Shown: in pieces, positions 8,727 through 16,446 of the stretch
Numbering within the stretch: the stretch's first letter is position 1
Layout: every line of letters begins with the position of its first letter
DNA from: Rheinheimera sediminis
Lineage (GTDB): Bacteria > Pseudomonadota > Gammaproteobacteria > Enterobacterales > Alteromonadaceae
Reading direction: 5' to 3'
DNA: 47,130 bases
NCBI RefSeq assembly: GCF_004005375.1
Contig: NZ_RZUF01000003.1
Location: 1-47,130, forward strand
The notes under the pieces: generated by a model
The model's database searches: none
What the model saw: the letters and a program-made list of their open reading frames with translations, nothing else
Told to the model about the DNA's origin: nothing
Program-made: the position numbers and the translations under genes

Positions 8727-9218
8727 TTAGGGTCTTAACCATAGTTTCATTTGTGGATAGCCATCTGCAGCAGATGATTGTTCACACATGCCATACCAGC
8801 TCAATAGCGGATGGCCAAAACCGCCTCCACCACTAAAGGCGGCTATATAGGCTTCTGAACCGCCTTTGTAGCCCTCGCTATGAAATAAAAATTCAGGCGG
8901 CAAATTTAAATGCACCAAAGCTGCCCATGACCAGGCGATAGCCGCCATTTCTTCGGCTGGCCCCTGATTGGCAGATTCATTCACATTGTCATTCAGCAAA
9001 TGACGCTGGGCTGTGGGCGTAACGGCTATATGACCTGCTTCATGCAGCAAATCTCCCGGTTGAGTAAGCTGTTCAGGGTCAATACAAAGACCTCCTTCTT
9101 TAATCAACACTCCTGCTAAAAAGCTCGGTTCAGCCAATGGCTGGAGCTGATACCTAATACCAATATTGTCAAAAAAGGCTAATACTTTTTGCAGTGGTGC
9201 TGTGATTTTGTCCCTCAT
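8727..9218 (-). CDS. Small HExxH protein, putative metalloprotease-like
   Basis: A 163-residue protein without signal peptide or membrane segment. It has a single HEAGH zinc-binding motif (His59, Glu60, His63) in the setting GDLLHEAGHIAVTP, as in small metallopeptidases that sit in a short helix. The C-terminal part is rich in Gly, Ser and Trp (YKGGSEAYIAAFSGGGGFG). A third metal ligand cannot be assigned, so catalytic activity is unproven. The family is not recognised by name. It is divergent from the hydroxylase gene at 9284, with 65 bp shared between the two starts. Confidence 0.7.
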   Translation of the reverse strand: MRDKITAPLQKVLAFFDNIGIRYQLQPLAEPSFLAGVLIKEGGLCIDPEQLTQPGDLLHEAGHIAVTPTAQRHLLNDNVNESANQGPAEEMAAIAWSWAALVHLNLPPEFLFHSEGYKGGSEAYIAAFSGGGGFGHPLLSWYGMCEQSSAADGYPQMKLWLRP

Positions 9219-9283
9219 TGCCTTTCTTTGTTCCTTTTTTCTGCTAGCCTAGATTTTTATAAAACAAAAATAACGACTTAGCT

Positions 9284-9886
9284 ATGACTATTTGTAGTTT
9301 TGCTTTGCTCGGCCCTGTTGCCGGATTTCAACAAATGCGTGAAGAACTTGAATTGTTGCTGCAGTTGCAATGGCATACTCATGTGAATCAAAGAGACTAT
9401 CAGGGCGGATGGGATGTATTACCTTTGCGTTGTGCCTCAGAGCATTTGAATGGTCATGCTATTTTGCAGAGTTTTGCTCTTTACCCCAGTGAAGGTTGGA
9501 GCAATTTGCCGCAATTGGAACAAAGCCCTGCCTTATTACGTTTCATCAACGAGTTGCCCTATCAGGTGAAGTCAGTGCGACTGATGCGCTTACACCCTGC
9601 GGCCGAAATTAAACCGCATTGTGATCACGGCTTAAGCCTGGAACATGGCGAAGCTCGTTTGCATCTGCCACTGCAAACCAATGAATTACTGAAGTTTTTT
9701 GTCAATGATCAACTGGTGCCTATGCAAGCAGGCCAGCTATGGTACATCAACGCTGATCAGGTACATAGGGTTGAAAATAAAGGTGCCGAGCCTCGTATCA
9801 ATCTGGTGCTGGATTGTGTAGTCAATGCTGAATTAAAGGAGCAAATTTATGCCGGATGGCACACTGAGTTATCCAGAGTTAACTGA
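9284..9886 (+). CDS. Aspartyl/asparaginyl beta-hydroxylase-like oxygenase
   Basis: A 200-residue cytosolic protein like the Asp/Asn beta-hydroxylase (AspH-type) domain, an Fe(II)/2-oxoglutarate oxygenase. The metal triad reads as His112 and Asp114 (KPHCDHG) with His161 (ADQVHRV). Arg125 (EARLHLP) and Arg171 (EPRINLVLD) are positioned to bind 2-oxoglutarate. Bacterial members hydroxylate peptide or lipid-linked substrates; the target here is unknown. It is the first gene of the accessory island, and its last 38 bases overlap the next gene, so the two are translationally coupled. Its place beside a second oxygenase suggests linked modification steps. Confidence 0.85.
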   Translation: MTICSFALLGPVAGFQQMREELELLLQLQWHTHVNQRDYQGGWDVLPLRCASEHLNGHAILQSFALYPSEGWSNLPQLEQSPALLRFINELPYQVKSVRLMRLHPAAEIKPHCDHGLSLEHGEARLHLPLQTNELLKFFVNDQLVPMQAGQLWYINADQVHRVENKGAEPRINLVLDCVVNAELKEQIYAGWHTELSRVN

Positions 9887-11831
9887 AGATGTGTTATCAC
9901 TTTTTGCGACTCAGATCCTCAAGTGTCAGGGTGCAGCTGAAGCGCGGCCTTTGATTGTTTCGTTGCTCGCCACCTTATGCCAGCATCTCGATCTGGACCT
10001 GCACCCAGACCAATACAAAGATAAAGACTTTACCCTGACCGCTTTTGGTAAAGCGGTTTCCCCAACAACAGCGGCTCAGTGCGCCGAGGATATTGAGCGA
10101 AGCAGGGTCTTTATTCAGGCTATTTACAGGGCGGTACAGGACCGTCTAACCGAAGATCGCCCAGTGTTTGTGCTCTATGCGGGCACTGGCCCTTTAGGTT
10201 GGCTGATCTTGCCCTTACTCAGTGTATTCAGTGCACAGCAGCTTCAGGTGACTGCGTTGGATATTCATCAGTTTTCCCTCGATAGCTTCCGGCATTTATG
10301 TAAAACGCTGAAACTGGAGGACAGAATAGCGGACTGGGTATGCGCTGATGCGACTGTGTGGCAACCGCAATCAGGCGTGAGCTATGACCTGATCTTGTCT
10401 GAAACCATGAATCAGTTTTTGGAGCAGGAACCTCAGGTGCAGATTTTTGTCAATTTACAGCCTTGTCTGAAAGACGGCGGTTGTCTGATCCCACAACAAG
10501 TGTTGTTGTCGGCAGATCTGGAATGGCAGTATAAACAAAAGCTGCAACGTCATAGATTAGGGCCTGTATTTTGTTTGGACCTGGATAGTGCTAAAGCTTT
10601 GGCACAAGGCAAAACCGGACTACTACAAAACCAGATGCTATTGCCTGAATTTGAACCTGGCCCGGTAGATATTAAATTGTGCACTGAAATTCAGGTCTAT
10701 CAGCAGTTTCGGCTGGTGGAGAAGCAAAGCCAGTTAACTCTGGCAAAATACCGCAAACAATTGCTGCTTAAACCCGGCTCTGTGCTTGAATTCAGTTATC
10801 AATCCGGGCAAATTCCGTTGTGGCAATTAGATTATCAAAGCCTGAGCTTTCCATTGGCGGCAAGTGATGATTTGAGTGTCGAAGGGCTCTTTCATTTTTA
10901 CAGATTGTGGCAAAAAACTCAGATCAAAAAGTTAAAACTCCCCACTGCCTTGCCTGCAAACGAATGGTTAGTCGACAGAGCACTATTGGATCTGGCGGGT
11001 TTAGGCTTACATCCGGGTTTGCAGCTGTTATACCGCTGCGACAGGCTGTCTGAGTTACAACAGGAAGTGCGGCAATTAGCACTTACTGAAACACAAAAGC
11101 AGCAGATCAATCAGCAATTGCGTGAACTGGCTGCCGGGCAACAGAGTAGCGCAATACCTTCAGTACTGTCAGAGCAACAGCTGGCTTTCTGGCACCAATT
11201 TGGTTATCTGGTGGTGCCGGCTGTACTGACACCGGAACAATGTGAACAAAGCAGGGCCGCTATCTGGCACTATCTGCAGGCCTCGCCAGAGCAACCACAA
11301 AGCTGGTACAGGCATTTGGGCTTGTGTGAAAAAATCATGTTGCCGTTGTTTCGTCATCCGGCTTTAGATGCCAACCGGGAAGTGCCCCTGATCCGACAGG
11401 TTTTTGAGCAGCTTTGGCAAAGAACCGATCTGGTGATGAGCACAGACAGAGTAAGTTTTAACCCACCACAGACGGCAGACTGGGCCTTTCCTGGCCCGGA
11501 TTTGCATTGGGATATGCCACTTCGTGCTCCTGTTGAGTTTGCAACTCAGGGTTTAGTTTATTTAACTGATACCACAGAGCAACAAGGGGCTTTTTGTTGT
11601 GTGCCAGGTTTTCATCTGCAGGCGGAACACTGGATCACCAGTCAGGACAAAACGGAGATTGAGTTACAGCAACAGCAGTGGTCTGATTGGCCCGTGAAAG
11701 CTATAGCGGCAAAGGCCGGAGATTTGATCATCTGGCATCATGCCTTACCTCACGGCCCCAGTGTCAATACAACAGATAAACCCCGCATGGTGCATTATAT
11801 CAACTGTTACCCGATAAAAAGTGAAGCCTGA
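9849..11831 (+). CDS. PRMT-like methyltransferase fused to a PhyH dioxygenase
   Basis: A 660-residue two-domain protein. Residues ~75-240 form a SAM methyltransferase: motif I YAGTGPLG (110-117), LDIH acidic loop (137-140) and SETMNQFLEQE (184-194), which recalls the double-E loop of protein arginine methyltransferases. Residues ~440-655 form a phytanoyl-CoA dioxygenase (PhyH)-like Fe(II)/2OG domain: GYLVVPAVLTPEQ, HWD (His553, Asp555), His635 (LPHGPS) and Arg646 (KPRMVHY). The middle part (240-430) matches nothing I recognise. The ATG at 9849 lies within the previous gene, 38 bases before its stop. The fusion implies methylation and hydroxylation of one substrate. The PRMT likeness is by motif only. 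Confidence 0.82.
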   Translation: MPDGTLSYPELTEDVLSLFATQILKCQGAAEARPLIVSLLATLCQHLDLDLHPDQYKDKDFTLTAFGKAVSPTTAAQCAEDIERSRVFIQAIYRAVQDRLTEDRPVFVLYAGTGPLGWLILPLLSVFSAQQLQVTALDIHQFSLDSFRHLCKTLKLEDRIADWVCADATVWQPQSGVSYDLILSETMNQFLEQEPQVQIFVNLQPCLKDGGCLIPQQVLLSADLEWQYKQKLQRHRLGPVFCLDLDSAKALAQGKTGLLQNQMLLPEFEPGPVDIKLCTEIQVYQQFRLVEKQSQLTLAKYRKQLLLKPGSVLEFSYQSGQIPLWQLDYQSLSFPLAASDDLSVEGLFHFYRLWQKTQIKKLKLPTALPANEWLVDRALLDLAGLGLHPGLQLLYRCDRLSELQQEVRQLALTETQKQQINQQLRELAAGQQSSAIPSVLSEQQLAFWHQFGYLVVPAVLTPEQCEQSRAAIWHYLQASPEQPQSWYRHLGLCEKIMLPLFRHPALDANREVPLIRQVFEQLWQRTDLVMSTDRVSFNPPQTADWAFPGPDLHWDMPLRAPVEFATQGLVYLTDTTEQQGAFCCVPGFHLQAEHWITSQDKTEIELQQQQWSDWPVKAIAAKAGDLIIWHHALPHGPSVNTTDKPRMVHYINCYPIKSEA

Positions 11832-12962
11832 GTGCAGTATCAATTAACACTGTATTGGCAATTGTTGCATGATGGCAAAAAACTGGCAGCATTACAGCAA
11901 AGCTGCTCTATCGCTGATTTTGTGCAACAAATGGCCTTGTATCTGCAATGGCAAGATTTGACCTTTGACCTGATGCTGAGCTTTTTAGATCAGCAGAATA
12001 ACACTGTGCTGGTGCCTGATCTGGAGCTGTTCAGTCGTTTCTGGCAACCCGCAGATTACCGGAAAATGCATCAGGCCCTGAACTGGGTTCCCGCTTTTGA
12101 GCCGTTGCAGCAGCCTTTTTTTCAGGACGATGTACTAAAACAACGAGGCAAGCTGCTGGCACGCTTTATCAGGCCTGTCACCTTAGTTTCTGACCTGCTG
12201 ACACAAACTGCTACATTAGCCCTAGTCAGTCCGGACCTGATTATTTTTCACTGGTCCCGCTGCGGTTCTACCTTATTGGGGGGCTTATATCGTCAGCTAT
12301 CCGGGGTAAAGCTGCTGTCTGAACCTATGTTAATCAGCGATATGTTACTGGACCCGTTCTGGCCTGAAGATCTCAAACCACAACTGCTAACTCTGGCTGT
12401 TCAGTTGCAAGGCCGCTTCCGGCATGGAGAAACTCAGTTGGTAATGAAATTAAACGCCTGGGATTTGCCGCTGTGGCCGCTGTGGCTGCAACAGTTTCCT
12501 GCTGCCAAAGCGCTGTGCCTCGGGCGGGATCCTGAAGCTATTCTGGCCTCACATCAGCGGATCTCTGGTATGCATATGGCCGGCCTTCCTAGTCAGCTTG
12601 GGGTTCTGGGTGATATCTGGCAACACTGTGGCAGTTTTTTTAGTGGCCGTTGTGAAGTGCTTTATGTCCTGATGCAAAGTAGTGAAGCTCTTGTTCGGCA
12701 GAAGCAGGCTGTTTTCATCGACTATCAGCACTTAGTCCAATCAAGCCCAGATCAACTGGCGGCCTGGCTTGGCCGGACACCTGACAGCAATGAGCTACAG
12801 CGCTGGCAAAGTTTCAGCACAAGAGACGCCAAGCAACCTGAACAGGCTTTTCAGCAGGCTTCAGCACGGCTTGATGTGGTATTTGACCCTGAGCAACAGC
12901 AGCTGATCCAGGGCAGGCTACAGCCTTTGTATCAGCTGTTGCTGCAAAAGTCGGAGTTATAA
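11832..12962 (+). CDS. Sulfotransferase-like protein
   Basis: A 376-residue protein that begins with GTG directly after the TGA of the methyltransferase-PhyH gene, with no gap. The C-terminal 240 residues carry a sulfotransferase-type P-loop SRCGSTLL (142-149), which binds the 5'-phosphosulfate of PAPS, followed by LLSEP. A CLGRDPEAILASHQR segment is a candidate 3'-phosphate-binding motif. The N-terminal ~130 residues are not recognised. Loss of PAPS binding cannot be excluded. It is the third gene of a tight operon. Its 3' end overlaps the next, opposite-strand sulfotransferase gene by 31 bases. Confidence 0.78.
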   Translation: MQYQLTLYWQLLHDGKKLAALQQSCSIADFVQQMALYLQWQDLTFDLMLSFLDQQNNTVLVPDLELFSRFWQPADYRKMHQALNWVPAFEPLQQPFFQDDVLKQRGKLLARFIRPVTLVSDLLTQTATLALVSPDLIIFHWSRCGSTLLGGLYRQLSGVKLLSEPMLISDMLLDPFWPEDLKPQLLTLAVQLQGRFRHGETQLVMKLNAWDLPLWPLWLQQFPAAKALCLGRDPEAILASHQRISGMHMAGLPSQLGVLGDIWQHCGSFFSGRCEVLYVLMQSSEALVRQKQAVFIDYQHLVQSSPDQLAAWLGRTPDSNELQRWQSFSTRDAKQPEQAFQQASARLDVVFDPEQQQLIQGRLQPLYQLLLQKSEL

Positions 12963-13705
12963 CCTAAACGTTCTGCTACTTGCTTAATAGCAGGTACTTT
13001 TTGTAACAGCGGAAATTCAATAGCACAAAGGGCAATAGCACCAGCGCCATACTGATCAACCAGGCCCGGAGAGGCCGCATCAGCAACAGCTTCAGGCCCG
13101 AAAAATTCAGTTAAGGCTTGTTCAGTTGTTGCGCTGAATAATTGCTCAAAGCTTAATTCCAGCCAATCCTCAGCAGGCCAATTCTGCCGGAGTTGTAAAG
13201 CTTTAGCCTGCACTTCGGTCCAGTACCATAAGTTTTTTTCAGCTGGGTTGAGCAGAGGCCAGAGTGCATGCCACTCTGCCAGATAACCCTGTTCAGGGTT
13301 TGGCAAAAACAAATTTTTCAGTGGTAAATGCGGCACAAAAGGCGGCACAAAAGCATTTATCTTGAGCAACGAATGTACTGTATCCAGTGGGTCTCGGTGC
13401 AGATGTATGAGCCTGACCCGCCCATTTAGTTGCTGCCTGAACCACTCTAAATGACGCCAGCAGGGAAAACCTGTTTCAATATAACTCCGCCCCTGGTTTA
13501 AATGTTGCTGAATTTCGGACATGTGCTGTTGTATTAGTTCCTTATTACAACTCAGTGGCAATAGTTCCGTATTGAGGTCTGGCCGGTAATGGAAAGACAA
13601 AGGCTCATGCACTATCTGTTGGTTCGGGTACAACAAGCTCAGCTTTTCTGTCAGCCACTGAGTACCACAACGACCGGTAGAGAACACAAAAGTAGCTGAT
13701 ATCAT
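12932..13705 (-). CDS. Sulfotransferase family protein
   Basis: A 257-residue cytosolic protein. The N-terminus has the PAPS-binding loop STGRCGTQWL (9-18) preceded by a beta strand (ATFVF) and followed by HEPL. LIHLHRDPLDTVHSLLK (near 125-140) fits the 3'-phosphate-binding motif with its Arg and Ser. It therefore looks like a functional sulfotransferase using PAPS; the acceptor (sugar, lipid or Tyr) is unknown. It is transcribed against the flanking genes: convergent with 11832-12962 (31-base overlap) and divergent from the GNAT gene. Confidence 0.82.
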   Translation of the reverse strand: MISATFVFSTGRCGTQWLTEKLSLLYPNQQIVHEPLSFHYRPDLNTELLPLSCNKELIQQHMSEIQQHLNQGRSYIETGFPCWRHLEWFRQQLNGRVRLIHLHRDPLDTVHSLLKINAFVPPFVPHLPLKNLFLPNPEQGYLAEWHALWPLLNPAEKNLWYWTEVQAKALQLRQNWPAEDWLELSFEQLFSATTEQALTEFFGPEAVADAASPGLVDQYGAGAIALCAIEFPLLQKVPAIKQVAERLGYNSDFCSNS

Positions 13706-13882
13706 TCGGCTTTTCCTGAAAATTTGAGGCTTTGCTACTGTAAAACATTTTTCTGTCGTCCACCACTAAAGAGTCATTTCCCGGACTGTGCCGATGTGTC
13801 TGATTTTTAAAAAATTAATTTGTTGTTTTTCAAAGTCGTGCTTATAGTTGTTTGCAGCGATAATAACTACAAGGACCCCAAA

Positions 13883-14401
13883 GTGCAGGGCATTCAATTA
13901 CCACTCGGATTACATATTCGCCCCTCTGTTGCTTCAGATAAGGCTTTTCTGGAAAAACTACATCATGCAGTCCGGCAGGATTTGCAATGGATAGGTGCCG
14001 AAAAAGATCTGGTTGAAACCATAGTGGAAATGCAGTTGAAAGCACAAACTCAGAGCTACTCAGAGCAGTTTCCCAACGCCATGTATTTCATCATCGAAAA
14101 GCAGCAGGAGCCTATAGGCAAAGCCAGCATAGATTTTTCTCATGATCTGGTGCATCTGATTGATATTGCTTTTCTTCCGCAAGCCCGTGGCCAGGGTTTT
14201 GGTAAGGCTGTATTACAAGCCCTGCAGCACTGTGCCGCTCAGGTGGCTGCTCCCATGCTGTTATCGGTAGAGCAACAAAACCAGGTGGCAAAGCAGTTAT
14301 ACCAAAGCCTTGGGTTTTCCACCGAAGTTGTTCAACCCCCTTATGAGCGCATGATTTGGTACCCGCCAGCCTTACGCAGTTTCAGTCAGAGCATGGCGTA
14401 G
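13883..14401 (+). CDS. GNAT-family N-acetyltransferase
   Basis: A 172-residue acetyl-CoA-dependent acetyltransferase. Motif A is visible as AFLPQARGQGFGKAVLQAL, with the pyrophosphate loop RGQGFGK. Next comes the motif B region, LLSVEQQNQVAKQLYQSLGF, typical of RimI-like small GNATs. The frame is open upstream to 13820, but GTG 13883 is preferred because AAGGA (13871-13875) lies eight bases before it. It could modify an N-terminus, Lys side chain or small molecule. It leads the gene run of DUF6916, collar proteins and subtilase. Confidence 0.82.
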   Translation: MQGIQLPLGLHIRPSVASDKAFLEKLHHAVRQDLQWIGAEKDLVETIVEMQLKAQTQSYSEQFPNAMYFIIEKQQEPIGKASIDFSHDLVHLIDIAFLPQARGQGFGKAVLQALQHCAAQVAAPMLLSVEQQNQVAKQLYQSLGFSTEVVQPPYERMIWYPPALRSFSQSMA

Positions 14402-14442
14402 TTGCTTAGCCGGACACTAAAAACCACAACCGGGAGGCCAGA

Positions 14443-14742
14443 TTGGAATTATTTACTTACGACAGAGTACAAGAATTAGTGGGGCAGCAGATTGCTGTTT
14501 TACACCCTGAAACAGAGCAGACTCAGTTGCAGCTTACTGTCACACAAGTGAGCCGGAATAAAGGGCTGGAACATGCCTTTGACGCCTTTTCTGTGGAATT
14601 AAAAGGCCCGCCTGATCTGCATTGCCCTCAGGGCACTTACAGGCTAAGCCATCCGGCTTTTGGCACAGCAGAGCTGCTGCTGACGCCTCATGCGGCTGAC
14701 AGTTATCACATTTGTATTTCGAGGAAAAAAGCGGTCAGTTAA
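14443..14742 (+). CDS. DUF6916-family protein
   Basis: A 99-residue protein without signal peptide. The start is TTG 14443, chosen because GGGAGG (14432-14437) lies five bases before it. The sequence FSVELKGPPDLHCPQGTYRLSHPAFGTAELLLTP fits the DUF6916 family, small beta-rich proteins usually encoded beside tail-collar proteins. The function is unknown; a chaperone or assembly partner for the collar proteins is a guess from context. It lies 41 bases after the GNAT gene and 63 bases before the first collar gene. Confidence 0.72.
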   Translation: MELFTYDRVQELVGQQIAVLHPETEQTQLQLTVTQVSRNKGLEHAFDAFSVELKGPPDLHCPQGTYRLSHPAFGTAELLLTPHAADSYHICISRKKAVS

Positions 14743-14805
14743 GTGGGTATGACCAACACAGCAGTAGTTTGTTTAATCCCTTTGTTTGAGCAATAAGGAA
14801 CAACT

Positions 14806-15336
14806 ATGTCAACACCCTATGTCGGAGAAATTAAAGCTGTCGCTTATAATTTTGCCCCTAAGTACTGGAGCGCCTGTGACGGGCAAGTTTTGGTTATCAA
14901 TACCAATCAGGCATTGTACAGCCTGCTCGGTGTGCAGTTTGGTGGTAATGGCCAAACCAACTTTAACTTGCCGGATTTGCGTGGCCGCACCCCTGTCTGC
15001 TTTGGGGCTAATCCAGCTCTGAATATTACTTATAATCAGGGTCTTAGCGCCGGACAGGAAAATGTAAGCCTGACCCTGGCGCAAATACCGCCCCATAGCC
15101 ATCTGTTTCAGGCCAGCTCTGCACCTGCGACCTTACGTAATCTGATAGGGAGCACAGCACCAAATTCCACATTGGCTACAGCCGATGCTAATTATTACAA
15201 TAGCAGTGACCCGGATACCACCTTGCTGCCTGCTACAGTTCAGACTGTAGGCGGACAACCCCACACTAATGTTCAGCCCAGTCTGGCCCTGATGTATGTG
15301 ATTGCCTTGACAGGCCTTTATCCAAGCCGCAATTAG
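14806..15336 (+). CDS. Tail-collar domain protein (MdpB-like) 1
   Basis: A 176-residue protein with the phage tail-collar fold also found in bacterial 'microcystin-dependent protein' (MdpB) homologues. The N-terminus has the family series VGEIKAVAYNFAPKYWSACDGQ, then LYSLLGVQFGGNGQTNFNLPDLRGRTP. The C-terminal part has IPPHSHLF and ends in ALTGLYPSRN. No signal peptide is seen. AAGGA lies seven bases before the ATG. It is first of three tandem paralogues 10 bp apart. The core is conserved between paralogues and the middle/C-terminal part varies, as in fibre tips. Confidence 0.88.
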   Translation: MSTPYVGEIKAVAYNFAPKYWSACDGQVLVINTNQALYSLLGVQFGGNGQTNFNLPDLRGRTPVCFGANPALNITYNQGLSAGQENVSLTLAQIPPHSHLFQASSAPATLRNLIGSTAPNSTLATADANYYNSSDPDTTLLPATVQTVGGQPHTNVQPSLALMYVIALTGLYPSRN

Positions 15337-15346
15337 GAGACGAATT

Positions 15347-15868
15347 ATGGAACCTTTTATTGGTGATATCCGGATCTTTGCCGGGGTATTCAGCCCTGTC
15401 AGCTATGCATTTTGTAATGGTCAGTCAGTTGCTATTGTCGAAAATGAAGCCTTATATGCGCTGATCGGTACCACTTATGGCGGCGATGGGGTTAACACTT
15501 TTAATGTGCCCAGTTTACAGGGCCGTATTCCTGTGCATAGAGGCCAGGCGTCAGATGTTGGCTCCAATAACTGGGTGCTGGGTATGGCCGCAGGAACAGA
15601 AACTGTAACTTTAAGTCAAAACCAACTGCCATCCCACAGCCATAGTTTTATGGTCAGCAGCGCTGCAGCTACGGCTAATACAGCTGCAGGTAACAGCATT
15701 GCTAAGGGAAATCACTATGTGGAAAGCACAAATAATCCGGCAACAGCTACTATTTCTGCTCAGGCTTTGCAAGCTGTTGGTGGCAGTCAGCCACATAACA
15801 ATATGATGCCTTATCTGGGCGTTAATTTTATTATTGCGCTTTTGGGCGTATTCCCAAGCCGAAACTAA
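15347..15868 (+). CDS. Tail-collar domain protein (MdpB-like) 2
   Basis: A 173-residue paralogue of the preceding gene. It keeps IGDIRIFAGVFSPVSYAFCN, LYALIGTTYGGDGVNTFNVPSLQGRIP, LPSHSHSF, the GGSQPHNNMMPYL segment and the end ALLGVFPSRN. A short ribosome-binding site (AGGAGACG, 15332-15339) lies just upstream. No export signal is visible, so export, if any, would need a dedicated pathway or an unrecognised signal. It is equally close to its neighbours on both sides. Confidence 0.88.
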   Translation: MEPFIGDIRIFAGVFSPVSYAFCNGQSVAIVENEALYALIGTTYGGDGVNTFNVPSLQGRIPVHRGQASDVGSNNWVLGMAAGTETVTLSQNQLPSHSHSFMVSSAAATANTAAGNSIAKGNHYVESTNNPATATISAQALQAVGGSQPHNNMMPYLGVNFIIALLGVFPSRN

Positions 15869-15878
15869 GGAGTCTGTT

Positions 15879-16442
15879 ATGTCTTCACCTTATCTCGCAG
15901 AAATCCGGATATTACCTTATATGTTTGCGCCACGCGACTGGGCTGATTGCTCTGGCACTGTCATGCTGGTACAACAAAATAGCGCTTTGTTTGCATTGCT
16001 TGGAAATCATTATGGCGGCAACGGACAAACCAACTTTGCTTTACCCGACTTACGTGCTCGTGTGCCTTTGCATGTAGGTGGCCAAAGCGGTCAGAAACCC
16101 CCTTTAAGTTACCATCAACTGGGGCAAGCTGGTGGCACAACAACTGTCACTCTGACGGAACAAACAATACCATCTCATAGCCACGGCGTAACGGCTGCAA
16201 ATACAATTCCAGTCAAGCTGACAGATACGGCCACAGATACAACGTATTTGTCCAACTGGAGTGGTGGTGTTGCCTATTTGCCGAATTTTTCCGGAACTAC
16301 CGCTGTGCCGTTAAATGAAGAAACTATAGGAGTAAGTGGTGGACAAAATGGAGCTGCATTAGCTCATGAAAACCGTCAGCCATTTTTGGCCTTAAGGTTT
16401 TGTATTTGTGTTGACGGTATGTTCCCGATGCGTGCCAATTAA
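15879..16442 (+). CDS. Tail-collar domain protein (MdpB-like) 3
   Basis: A 187-residue third paralogue. ATG 15879 is preferred over an upstream in-frame start because TAAGGAG (15866-15872) is spaced seven bases before it. The core (LAEIRILPYMFAPRDWADCSG, LFALLGNHYGGNGQTNFALPDLRARVP, IPSHSHG) is shared. The distal half differs most: it has an extra loop (TDTTYLSNWSGGVAYLPNFSG) and ends DGMFPMRAN rather than GLYPSRN. Cys residues in the last strand (FCICVDGMF) are not present in the other two. It is followed closely by the subtilase gene. Confidence 0.87.
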   Translation: MSSPYLAEIRILPYMFAPRDWADCSGTVMLVQQNSALFALLGNHYGGNGQTNFALPDLRARVPLHVGGQSGQKPPLSYHQLGQAGGTTTVTLTEQTIPSHSHGVTAANTIPVKLTDTATDTTYLSNWSGGVAYLPNFSGTTAVPLNEETIGVSGGQNGAALAHENRQPFLALRFCICVDGMFPMRAN

Positions 16443-16446
16443 AACC

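Noticed and set aside
14806-16442. Prophage or tailocin tail module
   Set aside because: Collar domains also occur in bacterial MdpB-like proteins. No sheath, baseplate, tape-measure, capsid, lysis or integrase gene is near.
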